The notes under the pieces: generated by a model | What the model was told of the DNA's origin: nothing | Seen by the model: only the letters and a program-made list of their open reading frames with translations | The model's database searches: none | Shown: in pieces, positions 49,716-61,312 of the stretch | How the letters are laid out: each line of letters opens with the position of its first letter | Numbering within the stretch: position 1 is the stretch's first letter | DNA from: Eutypella sp. D-1 | Lineage: Eukaryota; Ascomycota; Sordariomycetes; Xylariales; Diatrypaceae | Assembly (NCBI GenBank): GCA_023313575.1 | Contig: JAJTTP010000010.1 | Location: forward strand, 806,001 to 870,000 | Reading direction: 5' to 3' | DNA length: 64,000 bases | Made by a program: the position numbers and the translations under genes

Positions 49716-51178
49716 TTACAGGAAGTAATCCGGTGTGCCTGTTACTCGTTAATATACCAAAAGCAATACGTAGTCAATCGATTGAAAACTTACGTCGGGA
49801 GACCATCGGCTCGCCGGCCCGAGGGCAGGGGTCGAATTGTAGGCTACCGTAGATCAGTATCAAGTCGCCGTTCGGTGGATTTCTGAACATATTCTCATGT
49901 CCCACGGGTCTACTCACAAGGTATACTTCAGATGCTCATCAATTTCCATGATGGCTGCCTGGTTACCGCACCTGTAGCAGTAGTTTGGAGCTGGTGTGCG
50001 TCAGCGAGCAAATCCACGAATTTATCCCACGCACGGGATATAAAAACTGACCAGAGAATATCGTAACGACGTTCCTGTCCTGAGACCAGTTGTAACCCTC
50101 CATAACCAGCTGATGAGCTCTCGCGATCAGTGTTAAACCATTGTTATGGTTGAACGCTTCGGAAATATCCTGACCGAACGTGTAGCCCGCACCACGGGGC
50201 GAGATACCCCATCCACACCGGTCGTCCGGGTCGGACCACAGGAGATCGCACATCGGGCCTTCGTGGGGCACCTCTTGGATTCGGTCAAGAGCTCGGATGT
50301 TGTCGAGAGTGTCGATACTCGGAGATAGACCGCCGTGGAGACAGAAGATCTGGTTGTCAATCAGGGCGGTAAGAGGTAGGTAGTCGAAGAGATCCGTGAA
50401 GAACTTCCACACATTGGCGTTGCCGTATTTCCGCAGGCATTCGTCGTAGAATCCATAGACCTGCGTAATCTGGCGCGACTCGTGGTTTCCTCGCAGAATG
50501 GTGATTCGCTGGGGATATCTGATCTTGAGAGCAACGAGTAGTGTGACCGTCTCGACGGAGTAGTAACCTCGATCGACATAGTCGCCTGTAGCAACGGTAA
50601 GCCCTAGCCTATTGTTTATGGCTGACGATTCATCTCGATGACATACCCATGAAGAGGTAGTTGGTGTCTGGGTTAGGGCCCCCAATCTTGAACAGCTCCA
50701 TCAAGTCATGGAACTGGCCATGAATATCACCACACACCGTCACAGGGCATTTCTGGACAACAGGTCAGAGCTTGCGGCTACGAGTCGCTTTCGAGGGGTA
50801 ACATACTACGGGCTGGACGTTGGATTCTTCTTGTAGCACCTCTCTCGCCTGGAGAAGGAAAAAGGTAAAACGTTAGCATGTAGTCCAGCTTCCATAGAAC
50901 AAAGAATTTGTATGGCATGATATGATACGCCTTTCGGAATGTAGCAGCGGAGGAGGGGAGGAGTGCTGCGCTCAGGGAGTATAAGGATCAAGGAACAAGG
51001 AGCAAAAAGGTAGACGGACCTTGTCACACAGCCTCTGAACATCGCCCTCGGCCAACTGCTTGCAATTCATCAAGTTCTCGATCCATCCGTCAAGGGTAGG
51101 AATCGTGGTGGGCTCCGAAGGGGGCAGGGGAGCCAAATCGGCGGGAGTCCGCCCGACATCTTCCATGTTGGTATCCAT
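49716..51178 (-). CDS. pph-1/pphA: Serine/threonine phosphatase PP2A catalytic subunit
   Basis: Seven exons on the minus strand: 51178-51020, 50848-50807, 50752-50647, 50585-50052, 49990-49918, 49843-49794 and 49738-49716. Together they encode 328 residues. Metallophosphatase signatures are intact: GDIHG (residues 75-79), GDYVDRG (103-109), RGNHE (134-138), HGG and LIARAHQ. The C-terminus is TPDYFL, whose terminal leucine is carboxymethylated in PP2A and controls B-subunit binding; it is encoded by the 23-nt last exon. The enzyme is the core of a trimer acting on many phosphoproteins in cell cycle and growth control. An N-terminal extension of about 20 residues over animal PP2A is normal for filamentous fungi. 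Donors of introns 1 (GTCCGT) and 4 (GTCAGT) are weak, but protein continuity supports them. Confidence 0.95.
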
Positions 51179-52943
51179 GATGCGTTATGGAAGAGAGAAG
51201 AAGAAGCAAAACAAAACAGAAAAAAAACACCGGATGCGAGGCGAGGCAGAAATGTCTATTTAAAAACCTTGTCGCAGCTATATCGTGATGAAGTCCTTTC
51301 AAATTTTGTTCGTTCGTTCGTTGAACTCGTCGGTTGGTCGTACTATTCAGGGCGGAATTTTTGTGTGATGCAAAGCCAGAAGAACCCTGCAGAGGAATTT
51401 TTTTTCTCTTTTCTAAACGTCAAGTCAAGAGGATGGAGATGGATGGATGAATAGATGGGGTCCGGTCGGTCGGGGTCGGGTTTGATGGTCGTAGGTGATT
51501 ACGTCAAGGTCGTCGTCCTGTATAAAATCATATAATCAGGTAAAAGGCACCCAGGAATCTCAGATGCAGATGCAAGCTTCTATGGTATATTGGAAGAACG
51601 CAGGTTTTTTTTTGGGGGGGGGGGGGGTGGTTATGCTGGTTGGTTGGGCAGAGATATACTTGGATGTAAATAGGGTATGTAGGTTAGGTAGGTGGTTTGT
51701 TAGGTGGTGGAAATGATGAATGCTAAGAGCGGGCGGGGGGGTTTCCAAATCCAGCTCTGGAGGTGAAAGGCAGGCAGGCGAACAAGAAGAACCAGTCGGT
51801 CGCGTGTTTACTAGTACCTTAGGTACTTACATGTTACCTACATACATAAAGTTGAGATTCTCTTTGTATTGGTAGCTTCGTTATAAGGATAATAGCGCTT
51901 GTACCTACCTAGGTATTGTCCTGGGGGTAATACGTTATTGCCGTTTTTGTTTTCGTTGTCTCTACATAGGTCTAGTAGAGATGAAGGTATGCGTGTTATG
52001 GTGCGTAGGTGTGCAGATGGTGGGAGGCCGTCGATATGGGAGGGCGATAGATGAGTACCTTCCTGCTCTTATCAATTTAGGGGTTACCTATGTACCTAGG
52101 TACCTAGGTAGGTACTACTGAGTATGTCCACGGGTACTTCCCTATTTCCAGGTTGTGGCGTCTGTGGCGTGTCTTGCGGCTGAATACGTTAGGTAGTTAT
52201 TCAAAACATTAGGTAAGCTAAACCCGACCAGAGACCATCGCAACTACCACAACTCCTGCAGTCTACCTACCTAGGTATGTAAGAGTGATAAGGCAGTATA
52301 GAGCGGACAAGGTATCCAACATACAAGATCTGCCCTCCTTTGACCATTACGCTTTCAATGAAGGTTCAATGAAGGTTCAGGTGTAGACGAGAACAAGCTT
52401 GAAGTTAAGGTGATTCATTATGTTGTTGAGGTGCGAGATAGTCCAGCTGTGTATTGCATCAATAACAGATCTCGATTCCTGAGGTCATCAGGTGTACTGT
52501 ACAGTATACTAGCAACATCAAATAAGGTTGACCGTACCTACCTACATGTACTAGGTAAGTAGGTAGCCACAGAAACGAATGCATAGGATGAGTCACCAAG
52601 ATTCAAGAAGATGCCTCAGTCGGCATCAGCAGGCGGCATCAGGCTTGACATGCCAACTCGTGTGATCATAAAAGAGTGTCCTTGCACCATCTTAAACACT
52701 ACCAACGTCCTCATTTACTCCTACACAAACAGGGAAGAAAAGACCACAATTCTATGTACGCAATTCATAAAGGTTGCCATCTTAGCGTTCTGGGAGATCC
52801 AGCAGGCAGGAGCACTCCTCAGATTTCTATTATCTTCCTTGACTGCCATAGAAAATAACCCTCTGCCCCTTCTAACGCCTATTCCTGTGTCTCCGCCTTC
52901 TCTCTCTCTCTCTCTCTCTCTCTCTTCTATCAAACACCGCAGA
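51179..52943. other. Divergent intergenic region with palindromes and simple repeats
   Basis: This is shared by the PP2A gene (-) and the DUF6546 gene (+). It contains four TACCTAGGTA copies (51906, 52093, 52101 and 52268), a 14-base G run at 51614-51627 and a (TC)n tract at about 52900-52925, right before the ATG at 52944. An open frame continues upstream of that ATG to 52611, but its residues look unconserved and reads through the TC repeat, so I treat it as leader. Confidence 0.6.
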
Positions 52944-54527
52944 ATGGAAATAACCCGCAGCCAACACAGGCTAGAAGCCCAGTCATGGGTATCTCTCCCT
53001 GTAGAGATTCGTCTCCTGATCTTGACCACAATTGCAGAGCAAAAATATCCTGGCTGGGCTTCTTTCGCGTCTGTATGCAGAGAATGGCAGCACGTTCTAG
53101 AGAAGGTCAATTTCCACAAGCTAAAGCTGGGATTATCCTGTCTCGACGATTTTAAAGCTATTATTTCGCCGCAAAAGCAAGAGCTTATTCGCCATATCTA
53201 TTTCGATATCGAATTACCGCGATACAAGCCCGCATGTTGTTGCTCGGCACCACGTTCCCAGTCAACAGATATCGACGACATCATCAACACCATCGTCAGT
53301 GATGGAATATTGACACTCTTTTCCATTCTTAGCACTTGGAGACCAGCGAACGACTTAGCATTGGAGCTGAACGTGTACTCTCCTAGCGACTGTGAGCATT
53401 GGTTCAAGAACATATACTTGTCCTCCGACGAAGTTGAGCATGATGCGGACGTATCGACGGATGCGTCCAGGGCGGTAATACTGTATGATGACCCGAAGCA
53501 TGGCTGGTTGCATGGCCAACAAGTTGAATCTCCTCGGCGATCAGCTATAAATCAGCTTTTCAGGCCTACCTGGGTATTACTCGGCGACCTGTTGCCTCGA
53601 GTTCCGGCAGTCACCTGCCTCATCATTCGTCGACAGCTCCGCCGTTGTATTGCTCCACTCGGATTGGGCGACTTACTCATGAGCTTGAATCGCCTAGAGC
53701 ACATATCATATGAGCCGTGGGTGCCACCTACGGATAGGGCATATCATGGTCCAGGTACGCGCCTGCACCTGTGGCAGGAATTACTACTTACACATTCTCA
53801 CTATTTTCCATGTCCTGATCATCCACCTGCTGATACTTAGAGATAATTAGGCCTTTATAATGCAATGCGGTATCAGCTTCCGGATACTCTCATTAGATTA
53901 ATAATATTCGAGGACTCCTATCAATTCTACGATCCCTTTGCACCAATGCGGTCAGCCCATACACTCTGGCTCCATTTCACCCGACCTGGCAGAGACCTCG
54001 AAGCGGTTTTCGCATCTAAAAGTCTTGACTTACAACATCTTGCTATCTCCTTCATGATCAACGCCGAAGAACTCTTTCGACACTGCCAGTCGACGTGGAA
54101 CTGGCCACATCTGCAATCTTTGGCGCTTACATCGCAGCTCCTGCAGGACAACTCGGAACGCGAGCAGATCGGGGCTCTGCTACGCCTAGCCGGGGTCATC
54201 GTACAGAAGATGCCCAAGATCCACACATTGGTGCTTTGGAATGGTGGAAGGGGACATGCCTGTGCGTTTATATATCGCATAGATGGAGACAGAGCATCGG
54301 TCACTTGGCGCGGAACGTGGCATCTAGAGTTGAGTCCTCTTGTGGTCGAGCCATGGCAACGCGCTGCCGCGAAGCTGCCCTATCCTGAACTTCAACTAAA
54401 GCACGAGTCTATTCGAGAGGTCATAAGATCCCACGGAGACGCGATCTATCATCTGAAATTGCCCTGCCAAGTCATTGAACCTGCGTCACTTTGGCAGATC
54501 CGGAGGGAAGCCCTCAATCGAGCGTAG
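52944..54527 (+). CDS. F-box-like protein with C-terminal DUF6546 domain
   Basis: Two exons, 52944-53754 and 53851-54527, encode 495 residues. The 96-bp intron (GTACGC...AATTAG) joins the frame as GPG-LYNAMRYQLPDTL with matching phase. The N-terminus has an F-box-like helix set (WVSLPVEIRLLILTTIA, then FASVCREWQHVLEKVNF). The C-terminal 150 residues match the DUF6546 pattern found in many fungal F-box-like proteins: VEPWQRAAAKLP, then IRSHGDAIYHLKLP, ending SLWQIRREALNRA. F-box proteins usually choose substrates for SCF ubiquitin ligases; here that is inference. I chose ATG 52944 because the family begins near there and a CT-repeat leader lies just before it. ATG 52611, in frame, would add 111 unconserved residues. 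Confidence 0.8.
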
Positions 54528-55427
54528 CAATATACTATATCGCGACCTTCCGTGCCACTCTCCTTCATAATGTGGCACCCCGGGGCTATTGCTAAGAAGC
54601 TTTTTGGGGCGATGCTCACCTACCGTGTTTCAGCTGTCTTACCCACTTGCATCTCTGTCGTGCATGGGATTTGGAAGCAGCTCATTACATAGCTGCGGGG
54701 CCAATGCGAATGTCCGCAATCAACGGGATGGGCCAGACGCCTTTATTTATTTATAGCAATCCATTCCTCCAGATTAACTGCGTAGTGAAGTACCTTGTTG
54801 GGGGAACACTTGTGACCATCACTAGAAACTCGGAATACCAGGAGACAAAACGGTTCTAGATGAGGATCTCTGTTAGAGAGATCTGTTCTAGGCCCCGTCT
54901 TGATACGCCCGAAAGTAAGAATCTGCAATTACCTGGTAAGCCGCAGGAGTGGGTCTAAGGATTAAGAAGAATTCGGCACAGCCATAGTGCGTTGAAGAGT
55001 GATGACACGGAGGTTTGGATAAGCCGAATGTTTACGGGAGGCAGGGGGGGGGACTTGCTGGTTATTATCAATCACCACTTTGATTATTTAGATTAATAGG
55101 CACTATGAGAGTATAGCGGGCAGCAAGTTGGAAGGTGAATTTGAGATCCGTCCGGCTTCTTGCCAACTCCCACAGAGGGGCTGTGAGTAGCCCCATGGGA
55201 AACTAAATCATTAGGATAATGGATGACGGTGAGGGTATCTGTAATTTGATCTCAGGCTAGACTACTACAGTGAGACTGCCTTGGGCGGCGTCCTCGTACT
55301 TTGCAGACTTAGTAGTTGTTCAGAAAAAGCATAGATAGCTTCGCCGAGGATGGAATAAACATAGTTACTATAAATACATACACAGGCCGAGAATGACCAA
55401 CTAGACGAATTAGGGTATATTATTAAG
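54528..55427. other. Convergent intergenic region
   Basis: This is the 3' region of the DUF6546 gene (+) and of Exo84 (-). Nothing recognisable is present; the short frame at 54647-54859 has no domain or promoter context. Confidence 0.65.
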
Positions 55428-57601
55428 TTAGGCGAGCCCAAGCCCGACCGGGCCGTCGGCGGCCACAGCCGCGGCCATCTGGGGCACGTCCTTGCCGACG
55501 AGGTCCCTGAAGTCGAGGTGGACCTCCTCGAGCATATGGGCGTGCTGCCTGGCGCGCTCGATGCAGGCACGCCAGGCGTCGCCGCCGCGCTCCACGCTGC
55601 TGAGCTGACGGGCCAGGATGCTGTTGAACGTGTCGACCTCCTCCTTAGCCCACTTGACGCACGCGCTCATCATCGGCTGCGGGAAGCACCCCTGAAAGCA
55701 GCTCACCGTGTTCCGGATGATGCTGAAGTACACGAACGAGAGCTGCCAGATGTACGCCTGCAGGTCGCCCTGGAAGATGCATTGCCTGTATTCTGAATTA
55801 GCCGGCCACTCCGCCACCCAGTCAGTTGTCCTCCGCGGTCTTCGTATCGTCCGCCGAATACGTACCTGGACCGTCTCTGGATCAAGTCGCTCCTGGCTTC
55901 GAGATATGCCTCCCTCGCCCGGTCCTCGTAGCCCAGCCTGCTGAGCCAACTGACATTGCGCCTTGTCTTCGACTGCTCGCTGTGGGTGTCGATGAGCTCC
56001 CTGACAATGAGCCCACCCAGCCTCGCGCTTCTCTCTTCGGTCTTGAAGTTGATGAAATCCTGCGCGATGACGTTCTTCTTCAGGCCGCGAGCGAGGTTCT
56101 TCAAGTTCTCCACGCGGTCGACGGCCAGGTCGAACCGTTGAAGCGCGATATCTATGTCAAGCTCGTCCATCTGCCCCTCGACCCATCGTAGGTTCTGTTG
56201 TTTTCCGTCCACCTCGATCAGCATGTCTTTGATATCGGACAGCGTCTCGAGCAATTCGGTCTTCTGCAGCAAGCCGGGATCGCGCGAAGCAAAGTAGTTG
56301 ATGGTCTCCTTGGCCTTGTTGTTGGCCTCCATCTCGGATTGCAAGCCCTTCCGCAATTCCTCGACAGCCTTGCGGATGTTCAGCATCAAGGTTGCCTTTC
56401 CAGGGTCTTCCGTTTTCTCCGTCCTGTAGATGAAAGACTCCTGCCCTACGCCTCGGACCATAATGGCATCGGCAAGCTTGTTTCTGCCACTAGAGGACTC
56501 GTTTGTACCAGCCATGTCGATGACTTCGATGTCTAATAAGGGCCAGCAGCGATCGGCAACTAGCTTCGTCATGGGTCCCCGAACGTCACTAGGCGCGTCG
56601 ACCTTCCGCTTCTTGCGCGAGGCAACGAGCAGATGATCGTTCAGTAAAACCACATGCATTGATCGCCTTGGCTTGTAGGTCGCATTGTCCAACTCAATCC
56701 AGGCGCCAGCATCCTGCACGACATGGCGACCAAGGGCATTGGGGAGAAATTTCTGTGAGCCCTCGACCTTTTTATACAGGGCCTGCATCTGCGAGTTCCA
56801 GAGGGCTGTCCGGTCGGTGATAGAGCTGCGCTTATCCCTCTTACTCAGGCCAGTGGAGAATTCCCCCTTCATAGAAGCTTCACTGTTACTGCTCGAGGCG
56901 CTCCTGAGGGCAGTAGTATTTGCTTTGAGTTCCTCGAATACGTTCCGAAGCGAACGCATCTCGGCCTTAAGCTTCTCGGCTTCCTTGCTGATCTTGATGA
57001 ACTGTGTCCGGTTTTGGTAGACGCTCTGTTGGAGGTCGGCGGAGGCTTTGGCCTTGGTTTTTCGTAGTTCGTTTTCGTAATTCCGAATACCCTCCTCGTC
57101 TGCTTCTCCTAGGATATTGGCGACATATTGATCCACGGCTAGTCTCGGGTTCTCAAGTGCATCTCGATCAACGACAGGGGCAGCGCCGCCGCCGCCTCCA
57201 CCTAGGCCTACTCCACCTACGGGACCAGCACCAGCTTGTGATGGGGGCAGCTGGGGCGGGGGCGGACGCTGTTGCTGGAATTTGGATATATCGAAGTTGG
57301 GCATGGGCGGGGCAGATGCATCGAAGTTCTCGGGAAGGTTGTTAAAGCGGGTGGAATAGCGGCGCTTAACGAGATCACCCGTAGCAGTCGAAGGGGGTGG
57401 ACGGGGGCGCGGACGAGGTTGCGCAGCGCTGGCAGCGGTGCCTGGAGGGGGCGGTACTGCCGAGATCTTTCCACCAACACTCCTCGGTACGGGAACGCCA
57501 TCATTGGGAATGGGCTCTGAGATCTGCCTAGGAGCACTGATAACTGGCCGAGCCTTCCTTTTGGCGCTCCTAAGAGATATCTTAGTCCTGTCCTCGGACA
57601 T
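55428..57601 (-). CDS. EXO84: Exocyst complex component Exo84
   Basis: Two exons on the minus strand, 57601-55866 and 55785-55428, encode 697 residues. The 80-bp intron has a GTACGT donor and a CTAAT branch and joins RRSR to QCIFQGD. Exo84 is one of eight exocyst subunits that tether secretory vesicles to the plasma membrane at the hyphal tip. The first 150 residues are Pro/Gly-rich and disordered. Residues about 160-250 form the N-terminal helical Vps51/Exo84-type region (RLAVDQYVANILGEADEEG). A PH-like domain follows near 300-415 (MHVVLLNDHLLVASRKKRK, then WPLLDIEVIDM). The remaining C-terminal part is helical (AREAYLEARSDLI, then FVYFSIIRNTVSCFQGCF), matching the cullin-repeat-like fold. 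ATG 57601 begins MSEDRTKISLR. The longer open frame upstream is probably leader. Confidence 0.93.
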
Positions 57602-59104
57602 TTTCAGCGGTCTGAGCAGTGAGTAGCGGTGGCCTGTTGCTGGTTTCCTATGTATCCAAGACGAGCGAGAACTGGAATTGCTGGAATTGAAGGAGACAGT
57701 ATGCGATAAAAAGGCAAATCGAGGTGACAGGCGATAATGATAAGAAAACACCCGTGGACAAGGAAAATGAGGAGGCTATTTAGGAACAAAGTGGGATTGT
57801 TGCTAGAGGTCAAGATAGAAGAGAGGTTGTTGGAGGGTTTAGGCGGTTTGCCTAAAACGCCTAAAACTGCTTAGGTATTAGGTAACTAATTGGTCGGATA
57901 CACTGAAAAGCATAAATATTATGAATCTTAGATTGACCAATGCCTTGTTCGTAAGCTCCCTCGATAACTATCCGTACTGGACTTGCGGCGGCGGATTGTT
58001 CAATTGATCAATATGTAAATATGTAATGACGGAGTGGAAGACATTCACTAAGTTCATAGTGTGCATACTAAGTATGCTGGTATAGTACGTTAAGTATTCG
58101 TATATACATAACTAATCCATACGCGACGGGTATAACGGAAGCACTTAAACATTTACACACTTCCGCACTGACCACTTCCCGTCAGACGCCTAGAGTAGAT
58201 AATGTGTAGAAAGAGCGCTCGCTCAATTGGAAAGCAGGCTCGGCAGGAAGGTCCAAGGCATCACCACCAAGCACCCAAGCCAAACCTGCACAAAGACAAG
58301 AGAGGAACAGTGGGTTCCAAGAGTGGGGTCTATCGGTACGTCACAGATGTATTGTCCACTAAAAACACAGGGGAACCTCAGCTGTTATCGACCGGGAGCG
58401 GGTCGGCAGGTCGGGTGCGAAGTTCTGGTCCACGGATAGTGAACAAGTACCTAGAGTCGGGTACCTAAAGGTAGGTAATTGCTATCTACCGTATGTAGGT
58501 ACCTAAGGTAAGTAAAGTCCGGGTGGTAAGTGGGTAAGTGGCACTTGATTAAAAAAAAATTACTTGCCGTACTTGCATATCTACTATCAAACTATTATCT
58601 ACGAGACAAGACACAAGACAACCACCACCACCACAATACACCACCACAAGACACGATCTAGGTATATACAAGCATCGGGATTGGACCTTTATGATATACT
58701 TCTTCGTAGACCTACCTTACCTACTACATATCTGCCCGAACCAAACTCAATTTGCTACCTACCTAGAGATATTACCCCTTCAAAGAGAGAACCCGGACTT
58801 TCGAGAGATCGAAACCATTGGAATATATTCGCCAAGCCCGAAATTTACAAGAACTTACCTCTAATACCAATCAACTTTTTTATTTTTTTTCTTTACGCTT
58901 CGAATTCGGCTCTTCGAATTTTGAATTCTCGAATTTGACCGCCCGGCCCGACCTTCAAAAAGCGCTGCATCTGCCTTCCCACTTTACACTTCGGTCCTGC
59001 ACGGAATATTACCTGCGCATTGTGCCTTGCAGGATCTACTGGCAGACAGAAAAAGGTTATAGAGCTTGGCTATCTTCGCCTATTCACATTTGACGTCCTT
59101 CACA
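57602..59104. other. Divergent intergenic region
   Basis: This is shared by Exo84 (-) and Tom20 (+). It contains TAGGTA half-sites clustered at 58448-58520 and CCACCA microsatellite sequence near 58621-58648. The right end, 58860-59100, is the Tom20 leader. Short frames here show no domains. Confidence 0.6.
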
Positions 59105-60113
59105 ATGGTACAGACCAGTACGGTAGTGACGATATCAGCGGCAACCGTAGCCACCGGCATTCTTGGTACGTCATTGTCATTATCACAATTTACCGTCACC
59201 CCTCGCATCCCGCCATAGAGCTTGGTCATATATACATTGCGCAACTCAGTGCTGTATTAGGAGATGGGGAACGGGAAAGCAAGAAAATTGGAAGGGGTTA
59301 AGAGGAGGAGGGACAGAAGGAATAAGGATTAAGGATTAAGGATTAAATAAGGAATATGAAATAAAAGGAGAAGAAACCTGGAAATGGATGCCCCGCCCCC
59401 GCACGCACATACAAACATATAGGATGAGAAACAAAGACTAACACGAGACGCACGGGGCACACGAATTCAAACAGCTTACATAGTCTACTTCGACCACAAC
59501 CGGCGTAAGAACCCGGACTTCCGTCGGTCGCTACGGCGCGAGGAGCGGCGGCAGGCCCGCGTCGAGAAGGAAGAGGCCGTCGCTCAGTCCCAGGAGAAGA
59601 AGAAGGCCATCCACGCCGCCGTCGAGGCCGCCTTAACCGAAGGCTTCCCCGCCGGCGTCAACGAGAAGGAGGTCTTCTTCATGGATCACGTCCAGCAGGG
59701 CGAGGGACTGGCCGCCGACCGTGAGTCCTCCCTTTCCCCCCTTAGGTACTTATCAGATAGATAGGGGCTAACTCGAGGTTCTTTTTCTTCCCTTTGCGCC
59801 TATAGCATCGAAGACGATAGAGGCCGCCCTTGCATTCTACAAAGCCCTTAAGGTGTACCCGACGCCTAAGGACTTAATCGACATCTATGATAAGACCGTG
59901 GACAAGGTAAGGAAGAAGCTACGACGCCTACCTCTCCCGGCCCGTTTGCCTCGGGAGCGTTTCCCCACATGCTAACCCGATGATTTCCCCAAGCGCGTAC
60001 TCGACGTCATGGCCGAGATGATCGCCTACGACAAGGATCTCCGGATCAATGACATCCTGCCGCAAGGATACGGCTTCGCATCCGAGATGCCTCCCCAGGC
60101 GGGTCTAGACTAG
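59105..60113 (+). CDS. tom20: Mitochondrial import receptor subunit Tom20
   Basis: Four exons, 59105-59165, 59475-59720, 59806-59906 and 59994-60113, encode 175 residues. All introns are GT-AG and phases match. The N-terminus is a signal-anchor: a hydrophobic segment ([21 protein letters not shown]) spans the outer membrane, with intron 1 inside it. A basic region ([18 protein letters not shown]) follows. The cytosolic receptor domain contains the TPR-like helices ([20 protein letters not shown], then [20 protein letters not shown]) that bind presequences. The C-terminus ends in PPQAGLD. Tom20 hands preproteins to the TOM pore. Intron 1 is unusually long for this window (309 bp). Clear CTAAC branch sites occur near 59437 and 59972. 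Confidence 0.95.
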
Positions 60114-61312
60114 GTAGACTAGACCAGGCCAGGCCGGTCCCCGCCGCTCAACCAAGTTTCAGGAAGCAAGCAATAAGCATCGACGACGGGACGAAGTCAA
60201 TACGACAACGAGATGGAAGAAAAAGGGCCACGAAATCTTTTGCGCTGGACACACGACGCACTACCTTGGAAAAAAACGTATAATCTCCTCTCGAACCACG
60301 ACAACGACGGTATTAGAAAAAGAAAAAACCACAAATATTTGTCTATAGGGCGATTGGCACGGTGGGAGAGGATTCGTTCTATCGGGAAAGGGTGGAGGCG
60401 CTCGGGGGGGGGGGGGGGGGGGGGCTCAGAGAGGGGGGTTAGGGGGATTCTTGTTGATTTTCCCTTGTTTTCACCCAATGTCATGATAAGGAGGGGCAGG
60501 GAGAGAGTGGAAAGGGGGTGGGGGTGGAGAAGGGGACCTTAGGAGGAGCCAGGAAGGAGCCAGGAAGGGAACAAAAATTATAGGGTTGGGAGGACCTGTT
60601 TTACAGGATTAGCTGTTGTTGTCGTTGTTTGGGAACCTCCCTCCACGCCGCAAAAAATTTCGCACGAAACAATGCTCAAAACATTTCAAAGAATTCAAAA
60701 AGAGGAAAACCAAAAATCGGAAGCTGTAAGATACGGTATGATATGTAAGCAAAATGGGGGCAAGAAAGAGGGTGGGACGGAAGGGGGGGGGGCGGGCTTA
60801 GGTGTAAGGCTGGGGTTATTAGTTGCATTGCCTGTACCGTTAGACTACTTAGATGGGGGTGGAGGGGCTTCGTGTGTGTAGAAGTGGATAAGGGGGATGT
60901 TTGGCATATGGTGCAGGGCCTTTCATTAGATTCTCATGCATATATCATATTATGATCTACTCGATGCTAGAGGCGGCAGCACCGATGACGACGACGATAA
61001 CGATAACGACAGCGCCAACGACAACGACAATGATGAGGATGTAGAGGTGTATCTCGCTAATCTCCCTCTCCACACGTTGTAAAATACCTAGGTATACTAT
61101 ATAGTGAGAACAAAATGATACCGAAAAAGCCGCAAGTTCGCAGCCCCTTCTCCCCTTCCTGGATGATCCAGTCGCCGCTGGGTTCTCGTTGTATAGTGTA
61201 TATATATAGAAGACACCGCATTTCTCACGATCATGCGCCCACCCTTATTTTCCGTTAACCCCCTTTCAGCAGCCACTCCCCCTATCACAGAAATCAAGCG
61301 CTTAATCTACTA
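60114..61312. other. Convergent intergenic region with G-rich simple sequence
   Basis: This separates Tom20 (+) from TYW1 (-). It holds a poly-G run of 21 at 60404-60424, other G-rich stretches (60480-60800), an imperfect GACGACGATAACGAC repeat at 60984-61040 and a TACCTAGGTA copy at 61085-61094. Short frames through the G-rich DNA are not credible genes. Confidence 0.65.
60404..60424. repeat. Poly-G tract, 21 bases
   Basis: Twenty-one consecutive guanines follow the Tom20 stop by about 290 bases. It is the second poly-G run longer than 20 in this window, and both lie in convergent 3' spacers. Confidence 0.9.

Noticed and set aside
52611..52943. Upstream extension of the DUF6546 protein
   Set aside because: The 111 extra residues read through a (TC)n tract and look unconserved; ATG 52944 begins where the family's N-terminal helix starts.
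57602..57751. 50-residue N-terminal extension of Exo84
   Set aside because: Exo84 proteins start near MSEDRTK; the extension is Ser-rich and unlike the family, so it is probably leader.
59741..59759. TTATCAGATA, a SreA-like core in a Tom20 intron
   Set aside because: It matches only the 9-bp core and not the full 10-bp element, and it lies in an intron of an unrelated gene; chance is likely.
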